From contig NZ_JAGGPM010000006.1 in the NCBI RefSeq assembly GCF_018613835.1, positions 144,005-208,004 on the forward strand: a stretch of DNA of 64,000 bases, read 5' to 3'. The position numbers and the translations under genes were made by a program. Numbering within the stretch: the first letter of the stretch is position 1; every line of letters starts with the position of its first letter. The stretch comes from Arthrobacter sp. ISL-5. GTDB lineage: Bacteria > Actinomycetota > Actinomycetes > Actinomycetales > Micrococcaceae. Below, one piece after another: positions 8,993 through 18,171 of the stretch. The notes below the pieces were generated by a model. That model ran no database searches and was not told the DNA's origin. It saw nothing but the letters and a program-made list of their open reading frames with translations.

Positions 8993-9336
8993 GATGACCT
9001 CATCGATCCGAGGTGCGCGATACCTTCACGCACAACCACAGAATCAATAAGTCCCCCTTGGGGAAATGCTGTACGTCCCGGAGAGTTCAAGCGCCCCCGT
9101 CCACCAATTTGACAGCACCCCTGGTCCCCCCACTAGGAGGGGGAACGGAGGGGATGACCCGCCCGCGGAATCGCCGTAACGGCAGGCATGCGAGGCTGTG
9201 ATCAGTCCCTGCGGAAAGGGAGTCCCGTGCGGGGGCACGACCCCCACGGGGGTGGGCGGTCCCCTAAGGCTGGGGGATCAGGGATCCGGGGTTTCTCCAA
9301 GGGCTGCGACGGGATCCGCGCTGCCAGGGAGCCGGA
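8993..9336. other. 344-bp intergenic region, no gene seen
   Basis: This region lies between the starts-side of the secreted protein gene and the end of the DUF5997 gene, both on the minus strand. It should hold the promoter of the secreted protein gene. It contains G/C runs and short C5/G5 inverted repeats (around 9223-9265) that may act as a terminator for the DUF5997 gene. No protein or RNA family was recognised. Confidence 0.5.
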
Positions 9337-9735
9337 TTAGCCCTGGCGGGCCTTCTTCGCGTCCTTCTTGGCGGCCTCGTCCTTGACGCGCTGCGCCTCG
9401 GCGCGCACTGCTGCATGCGTGGAGCGCTCGGCAACCAGCCAGGCCGGGGGAGCCTGCAGCAGCGCCGTGATTTCCGCCGTCGTCAGTGCCTCTTCGACGC
9501 CGCCGCGGGCCAGGCCGCTGATGGAGACGTTGAGCTTCTGCGCCACCACCGGACGGGGGTGCGGGCCGTTGCGGCGCAGCTCGGCCAGCCACTCCGGCGG
9601 ATTGGCCTGCAGTTCGGCGAATTCAGCGCGGGTGATGGTTGAATCCTGGAACTCCTGGGGTGTCGCGGGCAGGTAGATGCCAAGCTTCTTGGCAACGGTG
9701 GCCGGCTTCATGGACTGGGAGTTAGCAGAGGTCAT
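9337..9735 (-). CDS. DUF5997 family protein
   Basis: This 132-residue protein was recognised as the actinobacterial DUF5997 family from KPATVAKKLGIYLP at the N-terminus, then NPPEWLAELRRNGPHPRP and LNVSISGLARGGV. The family has no established function. The segment PRPVVAQKLNVSISGLARGG is helix-turn-helix-like in spacing. The C-terminus is charged (KDEAAKKDAKKARQG). It is divergent from an orphan LysR effector-binding domain gene with about 79 bp between starts, so the two probably work together. The ATG has a TACCCT box exactly 6 nt upstream and no ribosome binding site, which implies a leaderless mRNA. Confidence 0.9.
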   Translation of the reverse strand: MTSANSQSMKPATVAKKLGIYLPATPQEFQDSTITRAEFAELQANPPEWLAELRRNGPHPRPVVAQKLNVSISGLARGGVEEALTTAEITALLQAPPAWLVAERSTHAAVRAEAQRVKDEAAKKDAKKARQG

Positions 9736-9741
9736 GCTTCA

Positions 9742-9747
9742 AGGGTA
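9742..9747 (-). promoter_or_regulatory. -10 box of a leaderless transcript (DUF5997 gene)
   Basis: TACCCT on the minus strand is followed by 6 nt and then the ATG at 9735. This fits the TANNNT-N6-start pattern seen elsewhere in the window. Confidence 0.55.
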
Positions 9748-9802
9748 TCTGGCTGGCCGCGCACAGCGCACCAACAGCGGCACCGGCAGGCGGTGCTGGC
9801 GG

Positions 9803-9808
9803 TACTGT
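9803..9808 (+). promoter_or_regulatory. -10 box of a leaderless transcript (LysR-domain gene)
   Basis: TACTGT is followed by 6 nt and then GTG 9815. A GAAGG lies almost on top of the GTG, too close to act as a ribosome binding site. Confidence 0.5.
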
Positions 9809-9814
9809 GAAGGT

Positions 9815-10552
9815 GTGCCCGCTGAAGATGAACCCACGCTTGCCCCCGCCCCTCCGGAACCCCAGGCGCGGGAGCTCCGCTTTGCATATGTCGCCGGGGT
9901 GACTCCGGGCAAGTGGATCAGGCGCTGGGAAGAGCGGATGCCGCATGTTCCGCTGCGCTCGTTCATGTCCGACGGCGGCACGCAGCTTTCGGTGCTGCGC
10001 GACGGTTCGGCGGACCTCAGCTTTGTCCGGCTGCCCGTCGACCGCGAGGGCCTGAACGTCATTCCCCTGTATGAGGAACAGCCCGTGGTGGTGGCGCCCA
10101 AGGGCCATGAGATCTCCGTGTTTGAGGACGTGGCGCTTGAAGACCTGGCGGCAGAGACCTTCCTCGACGCCGACGAGCTCGGCGGGCCCGAGGCCGCCCT
10201 CCAGGTGGTGGCGACCGGGGCGGGCCTGCTGATCGTGCCCATGTCCGTGGCCCGGCATTTCAACGTCAAGGACACTGTGGCGCGCCGCCTCAGCGGAGCG
10301 CCCGGGACGGAGATCGCCCTGGCGTGGCCCAGCGGTTCAACGGACGAAGTGATCGAGGAGTTCATCGGCATTGTCCGTGGCAGGACTGCGCAGAGCTCGC
10401 GGCAGCCCTCGGCCCAGCAGGAGAAGCCGAAGAAGGAACCCAAGCCGGACCGCCGCGGCACCGGAGTCAAGAAGCCCAAGGTGGCCCAGCGCTACGCCCC
10501 CAACCCGGACAAGGGCCGCGGCAAGGGCTCCCGGAAAAAGGGCAAGCGCTAG
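9815..10552 (+). CDS. Orphan LysR substrate-binding-domain protein with basic tail
   Basis: This 245-residue protein begins directly with the effector-binding domain of LysR-type regulators: LRFAYVAGVTPGKW, LSFVRLPVDREGL, VVVAPKGH, and GAGLLIVPMSVARH. It lacks the N-terminal winged HTH that a LysR regulator needs. After about residue 190 it ends in a Lys/Arg/Pro-rich tail that could bind nucleic acid. GTG 9815 was chosen because the upstream open frame reads as non-conserved sequence overlapping the divergent promoter. Its partner gene is DUF5997. The pair could be a split LysR regulator, with the DNA-binding part supplied by DUF5997 (inference). Confidence 0.88.
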   Translation: MPAEDEPTLAPAPPEPQARELRFAYVAGVTPGKWIRRWEERMPHVPLRSFMSDGGTQLSVLRDGSADLSFVRLPVDREGLNVIPLYEEQPVVVAPKGHEISVFEDVALEDLAAETFLDADELGGPEAALQVVATGAGLLIVPMSVARHFNVKDTVARRLSGAPGTEIALAWPSGSTDEVIEEFIGIVRGRTAQSSRQPSAQQEKPKKEPKPDRRGTGVKKPKVAQRYAPNPDKGRGKGSRKKGKR

Positions 10553-10598
10553 ATAAGGCCGTTCCTGATGGCGCTGACGGATGCCGAACCGCCGAGCG

Positions 10599-10604
10599 TA
10601 GGCT
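10599..10604 (+). promoter_or_regulatory. -10 box of a leaderless transcript
   Basis: TAGGCT is followed by 6 nt and ATG 10611, with no ribosome binding site. Confidence 0.55.
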
Positions 10605-10610
10605 GGCGGC

Positions 10611-11075
10611 ATGATCGATCCGGAAGACTCCGCCGAACCGCTGCAAAGGCTGCCCCCGGGAATGCCCAGAAGATACGCCGAATACCGGCCGGCGGACAGG
10701 CAACAGCCCGGCCCTCCGCCAACAAATGTCGGCGGCTACGACGAACTGCTAGCGCACTTCCAATCCAACGGAATGCAGTTGCCTCGGTCAGTGGACGGCC
10801 TTGCTGCCATCGATAACCTCATCGACTCCATCGACGACAAGACCTCCCTCTCAACACTCGTCCGACCCATCGGCATGTTCTATGGAGACGTGCTCACCCA
10901 CACCATTCCAGGAGCCCACTGGGAGGTGATCCAGGAGGGATACCCACTGGTCCGGGTCACAGCCAAAACCGCGGTTGACGTGGTTCAGGTCGCCATTCGG
11001 CGAATGGCAACCGCGGACCCGACACTCCTGCAGAACTATGCCCACGTGAAGGACCTCGTAGGGAAAGAACCGTAG
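10611..11075 (+). CDS. Hypothetical protein, 154 aa
   Basis: This is an actinobacterial protein of unknown function. The first 40 residues are Pro/Arg-rich and probably disordered. The remainder is a compact alpha/beta domain with IGMFYGDVLTHTIPGAHWEVI and a downstream VRVTAKTAVDVVQVAIRRM helix. The GDVLTHTIPGAHW pattern resembles small proteins annotated as DUF6278-like, but I am not certain of the assignment. The ATG is placed by the TAGGCT box 6 nt upstream. It has no evident functional tie to its neighbours. Confidence 0.75.
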   Translation: MIDPEDSAEPLQRLPPGMPRRYAEYRPADRQQPGPPPTNVGGYDELLAHFQSNGMQLPRSVDGLAAIDNLIDSIDDKTSLSTLVRPIGMFYGDVLTHTIPGAHWEVIQEGYPLVRVTAKTAVDVVQVAIRRMATADPTLLQNYAHVKDLVGKEP

Positions 11076-11091
11076 GCCAAGCCTAGATCGT

Positions 11092-11118
11092 TGAATTGCT
11101 GGATTGTTGAACAATTCA
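11092..11118. promoter_or_regulatory. Nested palindrome, probable operator upstream of pxpA
   Basis: The palindrome ATTGTT-G-AACAAT (11103-11115) sits inside a second inverted repeat, TGAATTG (11092-11098) with CAATTCA (11112-11118). The inner site has the look of a GntR/FadR-class operator. It lies about 55 bp before the pxpA start. No GntR gene is present nearby. Confidence 0.5.
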
Positions 11119-11168
11119 GAAAAGTGTTGCATCCTTGAAGCAGGCACTTCAATGAGACAGGGGTCACA

Positions 11169-11927
11169 ATGCCAACGATGGACCTGAACAGTGACGTCGG
11201 GGAATCCTTCGGACGATGGACCTTGGGCGATGACCAGGCGATGTTCCGCTCGGTCACCAGCGCCAACGTCGCCTGCGGATTCCACGCGGGTGACCCCAGC
11301 GTCATCCGCAGCACCTGCCGGAAAGCCGCGGAGGCCGGCGTCGTAATCGGAGCGCACGTGGGCTACCGCGATCTCGCGGGCTTTGGCCGCCGCTTCCTGG
11401 ACATCGACCCCAACGAGCTGGCCGATGACGTGGTCTACCAGATCGGCGCGCTGCAGGCACTGGCCGCAGCGGAGGGGGCGCGGGTCAAATACGTCAAGCC
11501 GCACGGCGGCCTCTACAACGCCATCGTCCACCACACTGCGCAGGCACGGGCCGTCGTCGACGCCGTCAAGTCCGTGGACCCCGGACTGCCCATCATGGGC
11601 CTCCCGGGCTCCGAGGTGCTGCGCCTGGCCGAGGCCGCCGGCTTGCGGGCCGTTCCGGAGGCATTCGCGGACCGGGCCTACACCCCCGAGGGCACGCTGG
11701 TCTCCCGCTCGCTGCCCGGATCCGTCCTGGAAGATCCGGCACAGGTGGCGGAGCACGTCCTCCGGATGGCCACCGAATCCGCCGTCCGCGCTGTGGACGG
11801 CTCCATCCTCAAAATCCGGGCCGAGAGCATCTGCGTCCATGGCGACTCTTCCGGCGCCGTGGCGATGGCCGCCGCGGTGAAATCGGCCCTCAGCGGGGCG
11901 GGCGTCAGCCTCGCCGCGTTTGCCTGA
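11169..11927 (+). CDS. pxpA: 5-oxoprolinase subunit PxpA (LamB/YcsF family)
   Basis: This 252-residue LamB/YcsF protein starts with the hallmark [14 protein letters not shown] and continues with [39 protein letters not shown] and the late [10 protein letters not shown]. In bacteria PxpA works with PxpB and PxpC to hydrolyse 5-oxoproline (pyroglutamate) to glutamate using ATP. Length and start are normal, with GGGG five bases before the ATG. It heads a three-gene set whose third gene is a biotin carboxylase, which is not part of the standard PxpABC enzyme. Confidence 0.95.
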   Translation: MPTMDLNSDVGESFGRWTLGDDQAMFRSVTSANVACGFHAGDPSVIRSTCRKAAEAGVVIGAHVGYRDLAGFGRRFLDIDPNELADDVVYQIGALQALAAAEGARVKYVKPHGGLYNAIVHHTAQARAVVDAVKSVDPGLPIMGLPGSEVLRLAEAAGLRAVPEAFADRAYTPEGTLVSRSLPGSVLEDPAQVAEHVLRMATESAVRAVDGSILKIRAESICVHGDSSGAVAMAAAVKSALSGAGVSLAAFA

Positions 11928-12025
11928 CCGTGTTTGCCAGATTGTCGCAGCGTGTCCGCCCGAGTCCGTCCCCGCAGGACACCGCAACTCACTCCATCAC
12001 TCCAACACCCCATCCGGAGTATCAA

Positions 12026-13690
12026 ATGACCGCAACAAGTGAAACCGTGCACAGGGTGAAAACCGTACGGCCCGTCGGTACCAGGGCGGTGCTCGCCGAG
12101 CTGAGCGGGCTGCACGACGTGCTCGCGCTGCAGGCCCTGCTGCTGGAGGCTCCGCTGCCCGGGCAGCTCGACGTCCTCGCGGCGGCGGAAACCGTGATGA
12201 TCAAGGCGGAGTCGCCGGCGGCCGCGCGCCGCATGGCCGCCCTCCTGCTGGACATGGACCTTACGGCGCCGCCCCAAGCCGGCGGCGGCCTGGTGGTCAT
12301 TGACACCGTGTACGACGGCGACGACCTCGCCGAAGTGGCGGCGCTGACCGGCCTGGGCAAGGACGGCGTGATCGCCGCCCACTCCGGGCAGGTCTGGACC
12401 GTGGCCTTCGGCGGGTTCGCCCCCGGGTTCGGCTACATGGTGGGCGAGAACCAGGTTCTGGAAGTTCCCCGCCGGAACTCCCCTCGCACCGCCGTTCCGG
12501 CGGGCTCGGTGGCCCTGGCCGGGAACTACTCCGCCGTGTATCCGCGCAGTTCGCCCGGCGGCTGGCAGCTGATCGGCCGGACCGGAGCGAGCATGTGGGA
12601 CCTCAGCCGGCCCCAGCCCGCGCTTGCCAGGCCCGGCGACCGCGTGCAGTTCCGCCCGGTGCGCGAGGCGGTCGCCATAGCGCCGCCCGCGGCACCGGAA
12701 ACAGTGCCGGAAACAGCAGGTGCCGCTGGTGCAGGCCAGGCGGCGGCCGGTCTCCGCATCCTGTCCCCGGGGCTCCAGAGCCTGATCCAGGACCTCGGCC
12801 GGCAGGGCCATGCCGCCCTGGGCGTTTCCGCCGCCGGCGCGCTCGACCGTGCATCCCTGCGCCGCGCCAACCGCCTCGTGGGCAACGGCCCTTCCGCGGC
12901 CGCCGTCGAAACCGTCGCCGGCGGGCTCCGCGTTGAAGCGGTGGGGGACCAGGTCCTGGCCGTCGCGGGTGCGCCCGCCCCGCTGACCATTGAATCGCCG
13001 TCGGACGCCGGAGAACCCGGCCGGCAGCGTACGGTGCCGGCCGCCACGGCGTTTGCCCTGCTCGACGGCGAAGTCCTGAGCATGGGTGCGCCGGAGAGCG
13101 GGTTCCGCAGCTACCTGGCCATCCGCGGCGGCGCCGACGTTGCTCCGGTGCTCGGCAGCCGGTCCACCGACACGATGTCCGGGATCGGCCCCGCGCCGCT
13201 GGCCGCCGGCCAGCTGCTCCCCGCCGGCCACGTCACCGATACCGGAGTGGTGGGAAGCCCCGAGCTCCAGCCGGAGTTCCCCGGGGCGGGCGTCACCGAA
13301 CTGGAGATCGTCCCCGGCCCGCGGGATGACTGGTTCGATGACGCGGCACTTGCCTCGCTCTGCAGCCAGTCCTGGCAGGTCACCCCGCAGTCCAACCGCG
13401 TGGGCATGCGCCTGAAGGGCGAGCCGCTGCGGCGCAGCCGGGACGGCGAGCTTCCCAGCGAAGGGACCGTGGCCGGTGCCATCCAGATCCCCCCGGAAGG
13501 ACTGCCCGTCCTGTTCCTGGCCGACCACCCCATCACCGGCGGCTACCCGGTGATCGGCGTGGTGACCGACGAGCACCTGGACCGGGCAGCCCAGGTGCCG
13601 ATCGGCGGGAGCATCCGCTTCCGGATCGCCCCGCATGCCCACACCCCGCATGCCCCAACGCAACCAACAACACAAGAAGTGAGTAACTGA
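12026..13690 (+). CDS. Fused PxpB-PxpC (allophanate hydrolase subunit 1/2-type, KipI-KipA)
   Basis: This 554-residue fusion was recognised from its family segments. Residues about 10-220 are PxpB/KipI-like ([11 protein letters not shown], then [20 protein letters not shown], then [11 protein letters not shown]). Residues about 240-540 are PxpC/KipA-like ([29 protein letters not shown], in part, then [20 protein letters not shown], and [10 protein letters not shown] near the end). An upstream frame is open from 11930, but ATG 12026 has GGAG six bases before it. The same two modules form the carboxyltransferase part of urea carboxylase. The stop overlaps the start of the biotin carboxylase gene (TGATG). 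Confidence 0.93.
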   Translation: MTATSETVHRVKTVRPVGTRAVLAELSGLHDVLALQALLLEAPLPGQLDVLAAAETVMIKAESPAAARRMAALLLDMDLTAPPQAGGGLVVIDTVYDGDDLAEVAALTGLGKDGVIAAHSGQVWTVAFGGFAPGFGYMVGENQVLEVPRRNSPRTAVPAGSVALAGNYSAVYPRSSPGGWQLIGRTGASMWDLSRPQPALARPGDRVQFRPVREAVAIAPPAAPETVPETAGAAGAGQAAAGLRILSPGLQSLIQDLGRQGHAALGVSAAGALDRASLRRANRLVGNGPSAAAVETVAGGLRVEAVGDQVLAVAGAPAPLTIESPSDAGEPGRQRTVPAATAFALLDGEVLSMGAPESGFRSYLAIRGGADVAPVLGSRSTDTMSGIGPAPLAAGQLLPAGHVTDTGVVGSPELQPEFPGAGVTELEIVPGPRDDWFDDAALASLCSQSWQVTPQSNRVGMRLKGEPLRRSRDGELPSEGTVAGAIQIPPEGLPVLFLADHPITGGYPVIGVVTDEHLDRAAQVPIGGSIRFRIAPHAHTPHAPTQPTTQEVSN

Positions 13691-15498
13691 TGCGCAAGGT
13701 CCTGATCGCCAACCGCGGTGAAATCGCCGTCCGCATTGCCCGCGCCTGCGATGACGCGGAGCTCGGCTCGGTAGCCGTGTACGCCGACGTCGACGCCGAC
13801 GCGCTGCACGTTTCCGCCGCGGACGAGGCATACAGCCTCGCCGGCAACGCGCCGTCGGAAACCTACCTGGACATCGCGAAGCTGCTCCGCGTCGCGGCCG
13901 ACTCCGGCGCGGACGCCGTCCACCCCGGGTACGGCTTCCTGTCCGAGAACGCTGACTTCGCGCAGGCCGTGCTGGACGCCGGACTGGTGTGGATCGGCCC
14001 GACGCCTGAGGCGATCCGGCTGCTGGGCAACAAGATCACGGCGCGGGAAATCGCCGTCCGCGCCGGCGCCCCTCTGGTGGCCGGCAGCGACGGCCCTGTG
14101 GCGACCGCCGGCGACGCCCGGGCCTTCGCCGAGGAGCACGGCCTGCCCATTGCCATCAAGGCGGCGTTCGGCGGAGGCGGACGCGGGCTGAAGGTGGTCC
14201 GCGAGATGGACCAGATCGAGGAGTCGTTCGACTCGGCAGTCCGGGAGGCCGTGGCCGCATTCGGCCGCGGCGAATGCTTCGTGGAGCGCTACCTGGACAG
14301 GCCCCGGCACGTCGAGGCCCAGGTCCTTGCGGACATACACGGCAACGTGGTGGTGGTCGGGACGCGCGACTGCTCCCTTCAGCGCCGCCACCAGAAACTC
14401 GTGGAGGAGGCCCCGGCGCCCTTCCTGAGCGAACAGCAGACCCGGGAAATCTACGACGCCGCCAAGGCCGTGTGCCGCGAGGCAGGCTATTCCGGTGCCG
14501 GAACGGTGGAATTCCTCGTGGCCGCGGACGGTACCGTGGCGTTCCTGGAAGTGAACACGCGCCTGCAGGTGGAGCACCCCGTCACGGAGGAGACCACGGG
14601 AATCGACCTGGTGCAGGAACAGTTCCGGATCGCCGCGGGGGAGCAGCTGCGGTTCACTGCCGACCCGGCTCCACGGGGCCACTCCTTCGAGTTCCGGATC
14701 AACGCCGAGGACGTGGGGCGCGGCTTCCTGCCGTCCCCCGGCACGGTCGCGGAGTTCACCGGTCCCACCGGCCCCGGCGTCCGGGTCGATGCGGGGTTCG
14801 GCGCCGGCTCGCTGGTTCCGCCGCAGTTCGACTCCCTGCTCGCCAAGCTGATCGTTACCGGCGCGGACCGCCAGCAGGCCCTGCGCCGTTCCCGCCGTGC
14901 GCTCGCGGAAATGCGCATCACCGGCGTTCCCACGGTCCTGCCGTTCCACCGCGCCGTCGTCGAGGCCCCGGACTTCAGTTCAGTGGAGCGCCTCGGCGTC
15001 CACACCCGGTGGATCGAGACGGATTTCGCCGGTCAGATTCCGGCCGACGAGGCGTTCAACGCGGCTGGCCCCGGCGGTGAACGCCGCACCATCACCGTTG
15101 ACGTGGACGGCAAGCGGCTGGCCGTCGGGCTTCCGGCGGCGCTGCTGGACGGCTGGGCCCGCTCCGGGCAGGGACTCCCGGACGGGTTCGACGGCGGAGC
15201 TGCCGCCGCCGGGAACACCGGCACGGCCCCCGGCGCCGCCGCCGGTTCAAACGGAGGAGCCGGAACCAACGGCAGCGTCGCCCACCCGGCTGAACTCCGC
15301 TCGCAGATGGCCGGGACCGTGGTGAAATGGCTGGTCGACGCCGGGGCACAGGTGACTGCCGGGGATCCGCTGCTGGTGCTGGAGGCCATGAAGATGGAAA
15401 CCCAGGTGGCAGCGCACCGCTCGGGAACGCTCTCCGAACTGGTTGCCGTGCCGGGCGGCGTGGTCAGCGCCGGCTCCGTGGTGGGACGGATCGAGTAG
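13690..15498 (+). CDS. Biotin carboxylase with C-terminal biotin carrier domain
   Basis: This 602-residue protein begins with the biotin carboxylase N-domain ([16 protein letters not shown]). The ATP-grasp glycine loop [13 protein letters not shown] is near residue 157, and the catalytic [14 protein letters not shown] follows. A Gly/Ala-rich linker (about 500-530) leads to a biotinyl domain with EAMKMET, whose biotinylated Lys is residue 568. It is translationally coupled to the PxpB-PxpC fusion. It could be an acyl-CoA carboxylase alpha subunit, but no acyl-CoA carboxyltransferase is near. Together with the KipI-KipA-like protein it reconstitutes the urea-carboxylase domain set (inference). 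Confidence 0.93.
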   Translation: MRKVLIANRGEIAVRIARACDDAELGSVAVYADVDADALHVSAADEAYSLAGNAPSETYLDIAKLLRVAADSGADAVHPGYGFLSENADFAQAVLDAGLVWIGPTPEAIRLLGNKITAREIAVRAGAPLVAGSDGPVATAGDARAFAEEHGLPIAIKAAFGGGGRGLKVVREMDQIEESFDSAVREAVAAFGRGECFVERYLDRPRHVEAQVLADIHGNVVVVGTRDCSLQRRHQKLVEEAPAPFLSEQQTREIYDAAKAVCREAGYSGAGTVEFLVAADGTVAFLEVNTRLQVEHPVTEETTGIDLVQEQFRIAAGEQLRFTADPAPRGHSFEFRINAEDVGRGFLPSPGTVAEFTGPTGPGVRVDAGFGAGSLVPPQFDSLLAKLIVTGADRQQALRRSRRALAEMRITGVPTVLPFHRAVVEAPDFSSVERLGVHTRWIETDFAGQIPADEAFNAAGPGGERRTITVDVDGKRLAVGLPAALLDGWARSGQGLPDGFDGGAAAAGNTGTAPGAAAGSNGGAGTNGSVAHPAELRSQMAGTVVKWLVDAGAQVTAGDPLLVLEAMKMETQVAAHRSGTLSELVAVPGGVVSAGSVVGRIE

Positions 15499-15993
15499 CG
15501 GTGTCTGCACCTCATCGAAGCGTCGGAAGCCCCTTCTTGGGGCCCAGTCGTCAACATTCTGCTCGACGGAGGCGTGATGCTGCAGTTCGCTCAGCACCAG
15601 CCTTCGCTTCAGGGGAGTGACAACGCCCATCCACGCACTGCTGTCAGGATCGGAAACTGACTGTTGCGACGTTGGTTCGACCGCCAACGGATCACTTCGC
15701 GGCAGAGGGCGCAGTGACGAACCGCAAGTCGTTCAGGGAGCCCGGATAGCCCCTGTTTTGGGAGGCGTGTCTTTGCAGAGAACAATGGCTGCGATTGCGC
15801 CCGCCGATGCGGACCAATGGACTTTGGAAAACTGCGGCCAGAATGGCTAAGCCTGCATCTGCTATGGGGGATGGCCCGCGCTGCACTGGTCCGTCGTTTC
15901 GACGACGGCGCAGTACCGTAGCGCCATTCCACCCCCGGTCACTCGGACAGCCATGGCGTCAGTATGCCAGTGTGCCTAAAGGGGTTTTCCTAT
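15499..15993. other. 495-bp intergenic region, no convincing gene
   Basis: Short hairpins are visible: GCCCC-TTCTT-GGGGC at 15529-15543, 30 bp after the carboxylase stop, and a 7-bp stem capped by TTCG at 15891-15908, beyond the end of the minus-strand MarR-like gene. Both may be terminators of the convergent genes. The small open frames here lack coding character and ribosome binding sites. Confidence 0.5.
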
Positions 15994-16416
15994 TTAATGC
16001 GGGGCCAGCCGTTCCGCATTTTTGCTCATGCGTTCGAGGACGCTCACGGCCATGGCATACTCATCCACTCCGATGCCTTCCGTTAGCTCATGGCGGCTGG
16101 CGTCGACGATCCTGGACGCCTCGGTGTGCAGGGCCCAGCCGTCGTTGGTGAGGGTGAGGCGGCCATCCAGCAGGAACACAAGCTCCCTCCGAACCAGCGC
16201 GGCCATGTCCCTCTCCTGCGCGGCACCGCCGTTGGCTGCGCTGAAAGGGCGTAGGACGTCCGCCAGTTCGACGGGTGTGATGGGGCCAGAGCTCAACGTA
16301 TTGAGGACCTGCCACTGTCTTCTGCTCAGATGGAGGCGCGCGAGGGTGGAATCAAGGTGTGTCTCCAGCGCCGCATCCAGCCGCTTGACCCAGTATCCGA
16401 TAGGCCTATTCACCAT
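15994..16416 (-). CDS. MarR-like winged-helix regulator
   Basis: This protein of about 140 residues starts at the ATG of MVNRPIGYWVKRLD. The pattern is that of MarR: an amphipathic first helix, LSRRQWQVLNTLSSGPITPVEL (in part) for the HTH, then a wing (LVFLLDGRLTLTNDG) and C-terminal dimerisation helices. The recognition-helix region after PVELADVL is altered (RPFSAANGGAAQ). The frame is open to 16533, but the upstream part is not family-like. It is divergent from the DUF6421-SDR operon and could regulate it. Confidence 0.8.
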   Translation of the reverse strand: MVNRPIGYWVKRLDAALETHLDSTLARLHLSRRQWQVLNTLSSGPITPVELADVLRPFSAANGGAAQERDMAALVRRELVFLLDGRLTLTNDGWALHTEASRIVDASRHELTEGIGVDEYAMAVSVLERMSKNAERLAPH

Positions 16417-16764
16417 GCCATGGTGGCAGGGGCCTCCCCCTTGGGCAAGATATGCCCGCCCCAGGCCGGTCACTCCTTCAGATGAGCGTCGCGGGCATCC
16501 TGCGTGTCGAACTGCAACTTCGGAAACTGACAATTTTGCTTAGCGGGGAGTGTTCGCCTGTGACCGTCCCAGTTCGAGGGTGCTGGAACACATGCTGACG
16601 TCAACTTCCAAACCGTTGCGACCGTAGCGGGGGAGTTCTTAGCCACAGGCGCTATTTCGACGGGTTAGCCTAAGAGCGTCTTATGCTTGACCGTTTTTGA
16701 GGCAAGGAGCCCTTTGCGTTCATTAGTGTTATGCGCGTCACAGAGAAGGAAGGACGCCGTAGCA
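16417..16764. other. Divergent intergenic region (348 bp)
   Basis: This stretch separates the MarR-like gene from the DUF6421 gene and should carry both promoters. GAAGGA lies about 11 bases before ATG 16765. No clear MarR palindrome was identified by eye, and no gene is supported. Confidence 0.4.
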
Positions 16765-18171
16765 ATGTCTGCAACAACCGCTCAAAAAGAACTTCAGTCC
16801 CCAGCGGGGCACGTGCTGGCCTCAAGTAACGCGTGGATCGCACTGAAGCGAGCCGCCGGGGATCTGCAGCAGATCCAGGTCCAGGACGGCTCCATACCCG
16901 ATCCGGCGGACCACGACCGCGCACAGCTCGCCGTCGACTCGATCACGGCTTCGATCCGGGAACTGGCCCCCTCGTTCCCGCACGATGCGGAGTATCTGGC
17001 CTTGCTTGAAGCGGACTTCGGGCAGTGGGCTGGTTCCTCCTTTGGGGTACCTGATTTCCTGGATTCGCTGCTCGCTTTCCAGCCGCAGCAGCACCGCATC
17101 GACGGGCTGCCGCACCTTGTGGTTTTCCCGATGTACACGCAGAACGGCAGTGCAAACCGCTTCGTGGAGGCCGTTCTCTTCGAAGTGGCGTGGCCGGAGT
17201 TCGTTGCGGAACTCGAAAGCGGAGAATACTCGAACCAGCTTTTCGTGCCCATCCGCTTCATCGACTTCACACCGGGCTATGACACGAATTCGGCCGTGTT
17301 GTTTCCCGAAAGTGTGGCCGTTCGGGAAACCCCGGCGTTCACATGGGGCGGTATTTTCGCCGACCGCGAGGCTGAGAGGTTCCGGCGGGTGGTGGCTGCG
17401 GCGAGCGAGACCACCTCCCTCACGCTTCCGGACGACGCGCGGCGGCTCCTCGAAGACCCTCAGCTTGCCCTGGAAACCTTTGTGATGTGGGATCTGATCC
17501 ACGACAGGACGCACATGCGCGGCGACCTGCCGTTTGATCCGTTCATGATCAAGCAGCGGATGCCGTACTTCCTCTACACCCTGGAAGAGCTGCGGTGCGA
17601 TCTGACGGCATTCCGCGAATCCGTACGCATTGAGCGGGATGAAAGTGCGTCGCCGGAGGCGCGCAGCCACGCCAAACTCGTGCAGTACGCCGTCATTTTC
17701 GACAGGATCTTCCGGTTTGCGATGACCGGGACTCGGGTCCGTAATTACGACGGCCTGGGCGGGCAGCTCCTCTTCGCCTGGATGCACCAGCACAAGGTGC
17801 TTCACTGGACGGACTCGGCACTCTCAATCGACTGGGCGGACGTGCCCGACGTCGTCATCGAACTGGGCAAGCGGATCGAGGAGCTGTACTGGCGTTCCAT
17901 CGACCGCCCGAAAACCGCCCACTGGCTTGCCGCCTATGAGCTCATCAGCGGGACAGTCACCCCTAACCCCGCATCCGTCTGGGCCAAAGGGCCGGACGCG
18001 CTGCCCCTTGACGGCCCTCCACGGGGCCTGACGGATCAGGTGCTCGATGACGAGTTCCCGCTCTCGATGTTCTATGAAGCACTCGATAAGAAGATGAGGA
18101 CCGTCATCGACTCAACGGCCGGAATCACTGGCGGGTCCATCGGCGCCAGCGCTGACAAGGACGCGGCATGA
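16765..18171 (+). CDS. DUF6421 family protein
   Basis: This 468-residue protein matches the actinobacterial DUF6421 family, whose function is unknown. It is soluble, with no signal peptide. Notable segments are HLVVFPMYTQNGS, FVPIRFIDFTPGYDTNSAVLFPE and the stretch MWDLIHDRTHMRGDLPFDPF. H246-x3-H250 is followed 24 residues later by E274-E275-L-R-C-D279. That spacing recalls gluzincin peptidases (HExxH plus a downstream Glu, and EExRxD in M49), but Asp replaces the catalytic Glu after the first His. A metal-binding role is therefore only a suggestion. It overlaps the following SDR gene by 4 bp. Confidence 0.88.
   Translation: MSATTAQKELQSPAGHVLASSNAWIALKRAAGDLQQIQVQDGSIPDPADHDRAQLAVDSITASIRELAPSFPHDAEYLALLEADFGQWAGSSFGVPDFLDSLLAFQPQQHRIDGLPHLVVFPMYTQNGSANRFVEAVLFEVAWPEFVAELESGEYSNQLFVPIRFIDFTPGYDTNSAVLFPESVAVRETPAFTWGGIFADREAERFRRVVAAASETTSLTLPDDARRLLEDPQLALETFVMWDLIHDRTHMRGDLPFDPFMIKQRMPYFLYTLEELRCDLTAFRESVRIERDESASPEARSHAKLVQYAVIFDRIFRFAMTGTRVRNYDGLGGQLLFAWMHQHKVLHWTDSALSIDWADVPDVVIELGKRIEELYWRSIDRPKTAHWLAAYELISGTVTPNPASVWAKGPDALPLDGPPRGLTDQVLDDEFPLSMFYEALDKKMRTVIDSTAGITGGSIGASADKDAA

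Noticed and set aside
9180..9290. G/C-rich structured stretch resembling a riboswitch
   Set aside because: It has runs of C and G with several possible pairings but no conserved box of cobalamin, TPP, SAM or other known elements, and it points to no suitable gene.
11678..13831. 717-codon minus-strand open frame opposite the pxp genes
   Set aside because: Low-complexity Arg/Gly/His sequence created by GC-rich codons of the pxp and carboxylase genes.
15617..16151. Plus-strand small open frames (77 and 118 codons) between the carboxylase and MarR-like genes
   Set aside because: Composition and Cys/Trp/Pro content look non-coding, starts lack signals, and the second overlaps the MarR-like gene on the other strand.
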